Assembly: GCA_028816945.1 (NCBI GenBank)
Contig: JAPPQG010000187.1
Location: 1-9,004, forward strand
DNA from: Alphaproteobacteria bacterium
GTDB lineage: Bacteria; Pseudomonadota; Alphaproteobacteria; RS24
Length of the DNA stretch: 9,004 bases
Direction of reading: 5' to 3'
Part shown: positions 1 through 8,941 of the stretch, in pieces
Layout: the number at the start of each line of letters is the position of its first letter
Position numbering within the stretch: the first letter of the stretch is position 1
Position numbers and translations under genes: made by a program
Notes under the pieces: model-generated
Seen by the model: the letters and a program-made list of their open reading frames with translations, nothing else
What the model was told of the DNA's origin: nothing
Databases searched by the model: none

Positions 1-1039
1 TAAACTTGTATGTAGTTTAGACATTCTCGACCAAAAACTTGGCGATGTGAGAACATATTTGTCACGTTATTTGGCTCGTTCGAACATAAAGTCGGGACGT
101 GCTGAAAAGAACGCTGAAAGAGCTTTATCAGCAAGAAAAGCCATTCCAAAAGCATGGCAAAAGATAGCGGTTGATGAACCAGATGAATTAGTGAAGCTTT
201 TAACAACTGAAACTGAAGAAGAGGAGGGTATTAAGCCAAGCAAGCAAGCTGTTATTGAATTTTTGAAAAGCCTAGCGTTACCATCGGAAACAGATTCACC
301 GTCCCAAATATCGGTGGAACCACAAAGCTTAGAATCTCAACATTTTCAAAAACCTTCCAAAGAACTATCTTCATATAAATTTTCTGCTTCATTGGGAGGT
401 ATGACGAACGAAAGTTTGACCGCTGCAGAAATTTATGAAGAGATTTTAAGTATTCTCGCCAACCAATACTCGAATTTGTCAAACCGTTTGGCATCCAAAT
501 TAAGCGAAACAAAGTCGTCGCGGGATGAAACAGATCTTCCTACAAAAAAACTGCCTGATGGTTGGTTCTTTGAAAAAAACATAAGCAACTATACAAAAAG
601 GAAAAATATTAAAATAGCCTGTGAAGTAGCAGGGATAAAAATTGGAAAAGGCAAGGATTTAGAATTTTACTTCTCTACACCAGCAAAACCACATAAAAAC
701 ACAGAATCATTGCCTAAAAAAGAGGGGAAACGAACAGCACGTTATGAATTATTTGGTGTGAAAAAAACATACCCGAATGCTACATTCGCCTATGCAGAAA
801 TTATTAAAAGTTTCGCCCGTCGAGACCCAAATTTTTTAGACCGTTTGGTACCCAAATTAAACGAAAGAAGGAAAAGGCAGTTGTTGCGAGAAAAATTTAG
901 AAATTCAATAAAAATAGGCGACTGGTATCTTAACACAATACTAAGTAATCCTGACAAAGTTATAAATCTCAGAATAGCATGTGACGTGGCGGGAATAAAA
1001 TTCGGCAAGGATTTAATAGTTAATTTCCCTAACACTTAA
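1..1039 (+). CDS. Duplicated-module protein of unknown function, 5' end outside window; possibly defence-associated
   Basis: I do not recognise a named family. The frame is open from base 2 to the TAA at 1037-1039. The first possible start inside the window is a GTG at 47, but it has no Shine-Dalgarno sequence and the codons before it look coding, so the gene probably begins upstream. Counting from that GTG, residues 1-80 are helical and charged, with an acidic run followed by GIKPSKQAVIEFLKSL. A Ser/Gln-rich linker follows. Then come two diverged copies of one module, at about 110-209 and 233-327. Each has a helix ending in RLxxKL, then a GWFFEKNIS or GDWYLNTILS block, then KIACEVAGIK or RIACDVAGIK, then a short strand. 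There are no membrane segments and no visible nuclease or ATPase motif. From memory, a similar 'tnlS ... C.vaG' C-terminal module occurs in restriction- and defence-associated proteins; that link is inference. The gene is more A+T-rich than its neighbours, which suggests transfer. Confidence 0.7.
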   Translation, partial: KLVCSLDILDQKLGDVRTYLSRYLARSNIKSGRAEKNAERALSARKAIPKAWQKIAVDEPDELVKLLTTETEEEEGIKPSKQAVIEFLKSLALPSETDSPSQISVEPQSLESQHFQKPSKELSSYKFSASLGGMTNESLTAAEIYEEILSILANQYSNLSNRLASKLSETKSSRDETDLPTKKLPDGWFFEKNISNYTKRKNIKIACEVAGIKIGKGKDLEFYFSTPAKPHKNTESLPKKEGKRTARYELFGVKKTYPNATFAYAEIIKSFARRDPNFLDRLVPKLNERRKRQLLREKFRNSIKIGDWYLNTILSNPDKVINLRIACDVAGIKFGKDLIVNFPNT

Positions 1040-1045
1040 TCCAAC

Positions 1046-2026
<981 letters not shown>

Positions 2027-2046
2027 CTAACCTATCACATCCCCGC

Positions 2047-3156
2047 TTAATTATTTTCAAACTTCTCTATACAATGTTTATAAAGCATTTCAACAATTTC
2101 ATCTGTGCTGTTGATAGGCAGTCCATTGGCAGAATTGGCGGGCGGTGCTTGTGTAATTGTCGCAAGCATATTATCCACACTTTCTGCATTTTCCGTCCCC
2201 ATATTTTCTGCTTCTATATTTCCCGTTAGGGCATGCACAAGCCCTTGCGCTTGCATGGTTTTGTGGAAATTATTAAAACGCCGCGAGCCACCCTGTAAGT
2301 GAAAGACCCACACAGGCACACCAACAAAGCACGCCTCACTTACCATATTCACACTATCGCCCGTTACAATAATCGCTTGCGCTAGCCCCAATATGCCGTG
2401 ATAAATATTATAGTCGGGTTGCGGCGCGTCATTAGTAGCAGGGAGGGTGGAATTAGCAGGGAGGGTAGAGTTAGGAGGCGTAAAAAAAATGACCTGTTCG
2501 CCCAATTCTGCAAGGGCTTGTTTGAGCCGTGCAAAATGCGCAGGCGGTGTGCGCCGCGAGGCACTTATCATAAGCCCTGCCCCTTTTTCAGCAAGCCCGC
2601 GCAAATGTTGCACCAAGCGCGCCATATCAGCCATATCAAATCGATAAGCCTTATTCGGCCCGCCCAATAAAACAGCAATCCATGGGCGCGCCATATTGGT
2701 AAGGCGGGGCTTTAACTGTGCCGCCGCCTCTGTTAGGGCATCACGGGTTAGCGCATGCGGTGAAGTAAGGGTGGAAAATACATTATCTCCTTCCAGCGCA
2801 TCATGGGCGGGCGCCCAGATGAAATCAAACAAAGCGGGGGCGCGGCGCGGGTTTTGCAAAATAGCGGTAAATGTTGCGCCCTTTGCCTGCTTGCCAATGG
2901 CAAGCGCATAGGGAATGGTTTGGCGACCTGCGGCAAGGACGACATGCGGCCAAGGGGCTTGTATATCGGCTTGCGGGGCGGGGCGGCCATAGGGCGCAAA
3001 TAATTGCCGCCATGCCGGCGGGTGTAATTGTTTGGCGATTATGGCCGCACCTGTGCGCTTGGCAAGACCGCCTGCAACCCCCGTTATTTGCATATCGCAA
3101 CCGTCTTGCCCGCTGCTTAATGTCCAAATTGTCTTTATGGCTGTTTTCGCGGGCAT
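2047..3156 (-). CDS. ELM1-family protein (DUF1022), mitochondrial-fission ELM1-like
   Basis: The 369-residue product matches the ELM1/DUF1022 family, which is common in alphaproteobacteria and is related to plant ELM1, a mitochondrial fission factor. The bacterial biochemical role is not established. The family is usually thought to have a glycosyltransferase-like fold, so a cell-envelope role is possible. Visible family blocks are WTLSSGQDGCDMQITGVAGGL (about 11-31), LGGPNKAYRF (164-173), SASRRTP (198-204) and TGDSVNMVSEA with PVWVF (265-285). No signal peptide or membrane segment is visible. Two stretches look like late insertions: a Pro/Asn/Ser/Thr segment at 229-242 with NSTLPA twice, and a low-complexity Asn/Glu-rich stretch at about 312-350. 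The ATG at 3156 puts the first block at the usual distance from the N-terminus, although no good Shine-Dalgarno precedes it. The gene probably leads a transcript with trxB and diverges from lrp. Confidence 0.85.
   Translation of the reverse strand: MPAKTAIKTIWTLSSGQDGCDMQITGVAGGLAKRTGAAIIAKQLHPPAWRQLFAPYGRPAPQADIQAPWPHVVLAAGRQTIPYALAIGKQAKGATFTAILQNPRRAPALFDFIWAPAHDALEGDNVFSTLTSPHALTRDALTEAAAQLKPRLTNMARPWIAVLLGGPNKAYRFDMADMARLVQHLRGLAEKGAGLMISASRRTPPAHFARLKQALAELGEQVIFFTPPNSTLPANSTLPATNDAPQPDYNIYHGILGLAQAIIVTGDSVNMVSEACFVGVPVWVFHLQGGSRRFNNFHKTMQAQGLVHALTGNIEAENMGTENAESVDNMLATITQAPPANSANGLPINSTDEIVEMLYKHCIEKFENN
2434..2469. repeat. 18-bp tandem duplication inside the ELM1-family gene
   Basis: Two adjacent 18-bp units, 2434-2451 and 2452-2469, match at 16 of 18 positions and share the core TAGCAGGGAGGGT. 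A partial third unit follows at 2470-2478. Because 18 is a multiple of three, the frame is kept and the protein carries NSTLPA twice at about 229-240. This looks like replication slippage in a surface loop. Confidence 0.7.
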
Positions 3157-3205
3157 GACTTTGGGGCTTAATTGTGAAAATTTATTGCGCTTTTAAGTAA
3201 TAATG

Positions 3206-3234
3206 TTGCTTAAACTGGCTTATATTCATAATAT
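3206..3234 (+). promoter_or_regulatory. Possible sigma70-type promoter for lrp
   Basis: TTGCTT at 3206-3211 and TAATAT at 3229-3234 are separated by 17 bp and point towards lrp. Both are partial matches to the consensus, and the surrounding DNA is A+T-rich, so chance matches are likely. The 154-bp gap between the two start codons (3157-3310) must also hold a promoter for the divergent ELM1-trxB pair, which I could not resolve. Confidence 0.3.
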
Positions 3235-3271
3235 AGGCATTATAGGCCAATGTATAGGCTCGTTTATAGAG
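3221..3271. promoter_or_regulatory. AT palindrome followed by TATAGGC direct repeats; candidate operator
   Basis: A perfect inverted repeat, TATATT-CAT-AATATA, occupies 3221-3235 and overlaps the proposed lrp -10 element. TATAGGC follows at 3232, 3241 and 3253, with a diverged TATAGAG at 3265; the last three are exactly 12 bp apart. Lrp/AsnC proteins bind A+T-rich, weakly palindromic sites of about 15 bp in phased clusters and often regulate themselves. An autoregulatory site that also affects ELM1-trxB is therefore plausible, but the binding is inferred. Confidence 0.4.
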
Positions 3272-3310
3272 TGAGTCGCTTTTAGGTGCAAATATAATGA
3301 GTGCAATATA

Positions 3311-3820
3311 ATGAGTGAAAACATAATGAATGCAAATATAGTGAGCGATGATATGAAAAAAAATGCGTTAGATGAGATAGATTTGAAAATTATCGCCATT
3401 TTACAGGCACATGGGCGCACGAGCAATGTTGCTTTGGCTAAACAAGTGGGGATAAGCCCGCCCCCTTGTCTGCGCCGTTTGCGGGCATTGGAGAAAGCGG
3501 GCTATGTGACGGGCTATCATGCCGAAGTGGATATGGCACGGCTTGGCTTTGGGGTGACTGTGTTTGCGATGGTTGGCTTGCATAGCCAAGCAGAGGCGGA
3601 TTTACAAGCCTTTGAGGCGCTTGTGCGCGATTGGCCCGAAGTGCGCGAATGCCATATGCTAAATGGCGATATTGATTTTATCCTTAAATGCGTGGCAAAG
3701 GATTTGTCTAGTTTTCAATCTTTTTTGACAAGCAAACTCACCCCTGCCCCCAATGTCGCCAATGTACGCACATCGCTAACCATTCGCCAATCTAAAAAAA
3801 TTGCCGGCGTACCTCTTTAA
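3311..3820 (+). CDS. Lrp/AsnC-family transcriptional regulator
   Basis: This is a DNA-binding regulator of the leucine-responsive/AsnC family, usually an octamer or dimer of dimers that senses amino acids. An N-terminal winged helix-turn-helix covers about 19-70: LDEIDLKIIAILQAHGRTSN, then the recognition helix around ISPPPCLRRLRALEKAG. A RAM (ACT-like) ligand-binding domain covers about 80-157, with the family signature HMLNGDIDFILKC at 115-127. The total is 169 residues from the ATG at 3311. The internal ATG at 3353 would give 155 residues and a more typical N-terminus (MKKNALDEIDLK). Neither start has a strong Shine-Dalgarno. The gene diverges from ELM1-trxB. In Escherichia coli lrp and trxB are also divergent neighbours, so the association may be old. 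The effector and target genes cannot be read from the sequence. Confidence 0.93.
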   Translation: MSENIMNANIVSDDMKKNALDEIDLKIIAILQAHGRTSNVALAKQVGISPPPCLRRLRALEKAGYVTGYHAEVDMARLGFGVTVFAMVGLHSQAEADLQAFEALVRDWPEVRECHMLNGDIDFILKCVAKDLSSFQSFLTSKLTPAPNVANVRTSLTIRQSKKIAGVPL

Positions 3821-3897
3821 CATGTGTGCCACTTTAACATGTATGCCTCTTTGACTTATGCGCCGCTTTAACTTGTGCGCCCTTTTAATTTGTTTAA
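3813..3897. repeat. Five imperfect 17-bp tandem repeats after lrp
   Basis: Five adjacent units start at 3813, 3830, 3847, 3864 and 3881. The first is CTCTTTAACATGTGTGC. Units 2 to 5 differ from it at 2, 4, 3 and 7 positions, so decay increases to the right. Unit 1 contains the last codon and the TAA stop of lrp. The array fills most of the 126-bp gap between the convergent lrp and greA genes. I see no hairpin with a T-run here that would make a standard terminator. Confidence 0.8.
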
Positions 3898-3946
3898 GAA
3901 GCCCGCTCGATAGGCGCGCATTGTTTAAGCACTCGGCCGATTAACA

Positions 3947-4417
3947 TTAGCTATATTTGACATTCAAAATTTCATAAGACTTATTGCCGCCGGGTGTCCG
4001 CACTTCCACTTCATCGCCCGTCTGCTTGCCAATCAAGGCGCGGGCAATAGGTGAGACAATGGAAATTTTGCCCCCCTCGACATTCGACTCATAAGCCCCA
4101 ACAAGCTGGTAGCGTAGTTCCTCATCATCCTCATCTACCAAAGTGACCTGCGCGCCAAATTTTACCACATCGCCCGACAGGCTCGCCACATCAATCACTT
4201 CGGCGCGGTTAAACATATCCTCTAATTCTTTCAAACGGGTTTCATTATGGCCTTGCTGTTCTTTGGCTGCATGATATTCAGCATTTTCTGATAAATCCCC
4301 ATGTGCGCGCGCCTCAGCAATGGCTTTGATAATGCGCTGGCGTTCTGGCCCTTTGAGCTGTTTAATTTCGGCCTCTAATTTAGCATAGCCATCTTGCGTA
4401 ATCGGTACAGTTTGCAT
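3947..4417 (-). CDS. greA: Transcription elongation factor GreA
   Basis: GreA enters the RNA polymerase secondary channel and stimulates cleavage of backtracked transcripts. The 156 residues are normal length. Residues 1-75 form the N-terminal coiled-coil hairpin, with the tip motif [13 protein letters not shown] at 41-53 carrying the acidic residues that act at the polymerase active site. The C-terminal FKBP-like domain ends with [23 protein letters not shown] at about 121-144. The ATG at 4417 has a good Shine-Dalgarno, GAGGA (bases 4424-4428 on the opposite strand), 6 nt upstream. The gene converges with lrp and lies 116 bp downstream of the ferredoxin reductase, far enough to suggest its own promoter. 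The sequence fits GreA rather than GreB. Confidence 0.97.
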   Translation of the reverse strand: MQTVPITQDGYAKLEAEIKQLKGPERQRIIKAIAEARAHGDLSENAEYHAAKEQQGHNETRLKELEDMFNRAEVIDVASLSGDVVKFGAQVTLVDEDDEELRYQLVGAYESNVEGGKISIVSPIARALIGKQTGDEVEVRTPGGNKSYEILNVKYS

Positions 4418-4520
4418 AATCTATCCTCTTTACGTTACTTCACTTTACATAATTTTCGCTTGCCCCCAATGCGCGCCTTTGGCTACGCATAAGATATATA
4501 TATCACAGGGGGTGGTTCCC

Positions 4521-5619
<1,099 letters not shown>

Positions 5620-5650
5620 CTAATATGGCGTTATTTGTTTGCCTGTTTTT

Positions 5651-5741
5651 AATATACACTTTTTATAATATACACTTTTTATAATATACATTATATTTAT
5701 GTATATTATATTATTTAACACAATTTTATGTGTATATTATA
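5651..5741. promoter_or_regulatory. Cluster of five TATAATATACAY motifs, direct and inverted, upstream of the reductase gene
   Basis: The 12-mer TATAATATACAC/T occurs forwards at 5664-5675 and 5680-5691, with a diverged copy ending AATATACAC at 5651-5659. It occurs inverted at 5699-5710 and 5730-5741. The copies at 5680-5691 and 5699-5710 form a perfect 12-bp inverted repeat around a 7-bp centre. The forward copies sit in a 16-bp tandem repeat. The cluster lies 59-149 bp upstream of the reductase start codon, where an operator or promoter is expected. The motif matches no regulator site I know with confidence. It also contains TATAAT. Confidence 0.55.
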
Positions 5742-5806
5742 AAGCCATATATTGCAAGCTCTAAATGGCAGATAAGGGACGACAGGCTCATATGGTGTGG
5801 TCCAAT

Positions 5807-5900
5807 ATCAGCATGACCATATCAGCAGGACTTGGTATAACCATATTAGCAGGACTTAGCATGACCATATTAGCAGGACTTGGCATGACCATATCAGCCT
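5807..5900. repeat. 24-bp tandem repeat array after the ferredoxin gene
   Basis: Three full 24-bp units lie at 5821-5844, 5845-5868 and 5869-5892. Each begins ATYAGCAGGACTT and ends ACCAT. A shortened unit, ATCAGCATGACCAT, precedes them at 5807-5820 and looks like a copy with a 10-bp internal deletion. The first 8 bases of another unit follow at 5893-5900. The array ends 18 bp from the ferredoxin stop codon. The rest of the 326-bp gap (5593-5918) holds the motif cluster described above and no convincing gene. Confidence 0.8.
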
Positions 5901-5918
5901 GAACCCGCCAAAATCCCG

Positions 5919-6415
<497 letters not shown>

Positions 6416-7411
6416 ATGACGCAAATAGTTCATAATATTTCTATTCAAGCAGAAAATTGGCCTTTGAAACAGCATTTTACCATTGCCCGCGGGACAAAAA
6501 CAAATGCGCATGTGGTGGTGGTTGAGATAACGCATAAGGGCTATAAAGGGCGGGGGGAGGCTGTGCCTTATGCCCGCTATGGCGAAAATATGGAAATTGT
6601 CACAGCGGCGATTGAGCAAATTGTGCCGTCATTGGAAAAAGGGCTAGACCGCGCCCGCTTGCAAATTGCCCTTTTGCCCGGCGCGGCACGCAATGCCATC
6701 GATTGTGCCTTATGGGATTTACAAGCAAAAATAGAGGGTAAAGCCGTTTGGCAATTAGCCGACTTGCCGCCACCCCGCCCACTCACAACAGCTTTAACGA
6801 TTACAATCGACCGCCCCGCCGCAATGGCACAAGCAGCAAAACGCGCCGCCGATTGGCCTTTATTGAAAATTAAACTCGGCGCCGATAATATAGCCGCCGA
6901 TTTGGGACGGCTAGCGGCCATTCGCCAAGCGGTGCCGAATACTGATTTGATTATCGATGTTAATGAAGCTTGGCATGCTGATGAATTGGCTATGCATGTT
7001 GATACACTCAAACAATTTAACTTAACCTTGATTGAACAACCCCTGCCCGTTGGCAAGGATGAAATATTGAAACAAATTGACCTCCCCTTTTGTGCTGATG
7101 AAAGCGTGCATGACCGCACCTCTTTGCCTGCCTTAAAGGGCAAATATCAATGGCTCAATATCAAATTGGATAAAACAGGCGGCTTGACCGAAGCCTTGCA
7201 GCTCGCCCGCACAGCCCGCCAACAAGGCTTTCACCTTATGACAGGCTGTATGGTTGCCACTTCTTTATCGCTTGCACCCGCCTATCTAGTCGCCCAATTA
7301 TGCGATATTTGTGACCTTGACGGGGCATTTTTTCTAGCGGCTGACCGCCCGCACGCCCTCACCTACCAGCAAGCCCAACTCACCCCACCCAGTAGCCAAT
7401 TATGGGGTTAG
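6416..7411 (+). CDS. Dipeptide epimerase, enolase superfamily (L-Ala-D/L-Glu epimerase-like)
   Basis: The protein belongs to the muconate-lactonising-enzyme branch of the enolase superfamily and most resembles L-Ala-D/L-Glu epimerases (YcjG/YkfB type), which help recycle murein peptides in the cytoplasm. The 331 residues are normal length. The N-terminal capping domain covers about 1-115. The barrel carries the catalytic KIK (Lys151, Lys153), metal ligands Asp181 (DVNEAW), Glu207 (IEQPL) and Asp228 (ADES), the second base Lys250 (IKLDKTGG), and a C-terminal DLDG (Asp300, Asp302). The D-x-D near the end binds the substrate alpha-ammonium group in known dipeptide epimerases, which supports this assignment over cycloisomerases. 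Substrate preference is not certain; some relatives act on other dipeptides. No Shine-Dalgarno is obvious before the ATG. It stands alone between a divergent ferredoxin gene and a convergent transporter. Confidence 0.9.
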   Translation: MTQIVHNISIQAENWPLKQHFTIARGTKTNAHVVVVEITHKGYKGRGEAVPYARYGENMEIVTAAIEQIVPSLEKGLDRARLQIALLPGAARNAIDCALWDLQAKIEGKAVWQLADLPPPRPLTTALTITIDRPAAMAQAAKRAADWPLLKIKLGADNIAADLGRLAAIRQAVPNTDLIIDVNEAWHADELAMHVDTLKQFNLTLIEQPLPVGKDEILKQIDLPFCADESVHDRTSLPALKGKYQWLNIKLDKTGGLTEALQLARTARQQGFHLMTGCMVATSLSLAPAYLVAQLCDICDLDGAFFLAADRPHALTYQQAQLTPPSSQLWG

Positions 7412-7475
7412 GTCTTGCAAAAAACCCCAAGCAGTAAAGGTTGCTGTGTTAAGTCTTGTCCCAATTATGGGGTTA
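7396..7475. repeat. 15-bp direct repeat covering the stop codons of two convergent genes
   Basis: CCAATTATGGGGTTA occurs at 7396-7410 and 7461-7475, 65 bp apart. The first copy holds the first two bases of the epimerase stop TAG (7409-7411). The second holds the transporter stop, TAA on the minus strand at 7473-7475. A related TTARGTYTTG stretch recurs at 7408, 7449 and 7473, with TAAATCTTG at 7484. The 61 bp between the genes show no clear terminator hairpin. Confidence 0.7.
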
Positions 7476-8873
7476 AGTTTTGTCTAAATCTTGTCGATGC
7501 ACGGCAAGGCTTGCCTGCAATTCTTTATGCCTTGTCTCATTTAATTGATAGGTTCGAAAAATAAACGCGGCGAATAAATAAAAGAAAAATGGCACAATGG
7601 AAAACATAACTTTAAGCGCATAAAAAACTAAAACAGTTTGTGCGACATTCGGCACAAATCCAACCCAAGATAAGATAATGCCAATTATCATCAATGTTAT
7701 GCCATTCGCTGTTTTCCAAGCGAAATTCCATGCCGCAAAATAAGCCCCCTCTTTGCGCTCACCCGTTTTATATTCATCATAATCGACTACATCACTTAAT
7801 AAAGACGGCCCAATAACATGCCCCGCACTATTGGCTAAACCAGCCAGCGCACCCAATAGAATGAGTATATTTTCATCTCCCTTGCCGATAAAAAACATCG
7901 CCCCATAAGCACAAGCCGATAGGCACATAGAAAATATCCACATATTTTTTTTGCCAAAACGGCGCGACAAGGGTAGCCAAATAGGCGTAAAGGCGAATGA
8001 GGGAATAAGAAAAGCGAGAAAAAATTTAGGCGCGGCAAGCGGGGCTTCTAACACATATTCAGCAATATATAAAGCCAATGTGCCAGCAAAGGCAAAGCCA
8101 ATATTATCAAAAAAATAAGCCAATAGAGGCGGGCGCACATGGCGATTTTTTAGCACATCCAGCAAAGCCTTGACGGGTTTGCGACTGCCTTTATTGGCAA
8201 AATCTTTGCGCTCTTTTAGCCGCCATGCGCATAATAATAAACTAATGGCCGCAAGCGGGGCAACAAATAGTGCCTGCCCGGCTGCTACATCTAAAACATC
8301 AGCGCGGCTGCGTGTTGCCGCCGCACTTAATAAGGCAATCCCGCCAATCCCTATAATATAGCCGCCAATCCAGCCCGCATGGCGGGCGGCAAAAATTTTA
8401 CTACGCTCGTGATAATCATCAGATAATTCAGCACCAAGTGCCATGTGCGGCACATAAAGCAATGTCGAGGCAGATAAAAAGCCAATTATCCCAATGCTTA
8501 CCCAAACCACAAGGGCAGTATTTTCCATGCCACTTAGCGGGCGAAACAGCATTAAAAAAGTCAGCGCCGTTGGCAGGGCGCAAACCGCTATCCAAGGTCG
8601 CCTGCGCCCCCATCTCGAATTTGTCCTATCTGACCAATAGCCAACAAGCGGGTCAGAAATAGCATCCCATATGCGTGAAATGCCAAAAATCACACCCATA
8701 ATGGCAGGGGCAATAAGCAATATGTCGGTGGCGAATTTTAGAAAATAGAGGCTTACCAAACAAAACATATAGCCATAAGTGATGGTTGGCAGGGCAAAAT
8801 AGCCAAGCGTGCTTGCCTTAATTTTAGCGCTTGTGGCAATAGGGGGTGGTGGAGCTGGTGGAGTTGGCGGCAT
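7473..8873 (-). CDS. GPH-family (MelB-like) sugar:cation symporter, MFS superfamily
   Basis: This inner-membrane transporter belongs to the glycoside-pentoside-hexuronide:cation symporter family, which couples sugar uptake to Na+ or H+. The 466 residues contain about 12 hydrophobic segments. The family signature after the second helix is clear at 67-95: RIWDAISDPLVGYWSDRT, then RWGRRRPWI. A second conserved stretch at 361-373, DVVDYDEYKTGER, precedes a helix rich in small and aromatic residues, as in MelB/YicJ relatives. The N-terminus is unusually proline-rich (MPPTPPAPPPP) and likely cytoplasmic; the C-terminal 30 residues are charged. The substrate cannot be told from sequence, and no glycosidase or sugar-catabolic gene is nearby. 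The ATG at 8873 is the only start before the first helix; its Shine-Dalgarno is poor. The gene converges on the epimerase. Confidence 0.9.
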   Translation of the reverse strand: MPPTPPAPPPPIATSAKIKASTLGYFALPTITYGYMFCLVSLYFLKFATDILLIAPAIMGVIFGISRIWDAISDPLVGYWSDRTNSRWGRRRPWIAVCALPTALTFLMLFRPLSGMENTALVVWVSIGIIGFLSASTLLYVPHMALGAELSDDYHERSKIFAARHAGWIGGYIIGIGGIALLSAAATRSRADVLDVAAGQALFVAPLAAISLLLCAWRLKERKDFANKGSRKPVKALLDVLKNRHVRPPLLAYFFDNIGFAFAGTLALYIAEYVLEAPLAAPKFFLAFLIPSFAFTPIWLPLSRRFGKKNMWIFSMCLSACAYGAMFFIGKGDENILILLGALAGLANSAGHVIGPSLLSDVVDYDEYKTGERKEGAYFAAWNFAWKTANGITLMIIGIILSWVGFVPNVAQTVLVFYALKVMFSIVPFFFYLFAAFIFRTYQLNETRHKELQASLAVHRQDLDKT

Positions 8874-8884
8874 AATGGCTCATT

Positions 8885-8941
8885 ATTATAAGGCGGGGTT
8901 AGATTATAAGGCGGGATTATAAAGCAGGATTATAAGGCATG
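8885..8941. repeat. Four 13-bp repeats with embedded -10 motifs upstream of the transporter
   Basis: ATTATAAGGCGGG occurs at 8885-8897 and 8903-8915. Diverged copies follow at 8916-8928 (ATTATAAAGCAGG) and 8929-8941 (ATTATAAGGCATG). Five extra bases separate the first two; the others abut. On the transporter strand every copy contains TATAAT, a perfect -10 hexamer, 12 to 61 bp before the start codon. TTGTCA (8955-8960, minus strand) is a fair -35 but lies 20 bp from the nearest -10. The remaining bases to 9004 show no gene. Confidence 0.65.

Noticed and set aside
2398..2670. Frames antisense to the ELM1-family gene
   Set aside because: These are basic, low-complexity translations that depend on the G+C-rich third positions of the real gene.
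5680..5710. Rho-independent terminator at the 12-bp inverted repeat
   Set aside because: The stem is almost all A and T, would be weak in RNA, and lies upstream of a gene among repeated copies of the same motif. An operator fits better.
5807..5900. CRISPR-like array
   Set aside because: The units abut with no unique spacers, number only three, and have no cas genes nearby. The same holds for the 17-bp and 13-bp arrays.
6577..7143. 188-residue frame antisense to the epimerase
   Set aside because: It lies wholly inside a clear enolase-superfamily gene, has no recognisable domain, and its frame is explained by the codon bias of the real gene.
7412..7472. Bidirectional terminator between epimerase and transporter
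   Set aside because: Only a long-range AACCCC/GGGGTT match and a 4-bp AGCA/TGCT pairing are visible; no stable hairpin with a T-run.
6416..8873. Epimerase and transporter as one peptide-recycling unit
   Set aside because: They converge and so are not co-transcribed. The transporter belongs to a sugar symporter family, not a peptide or muropeptide permease family.
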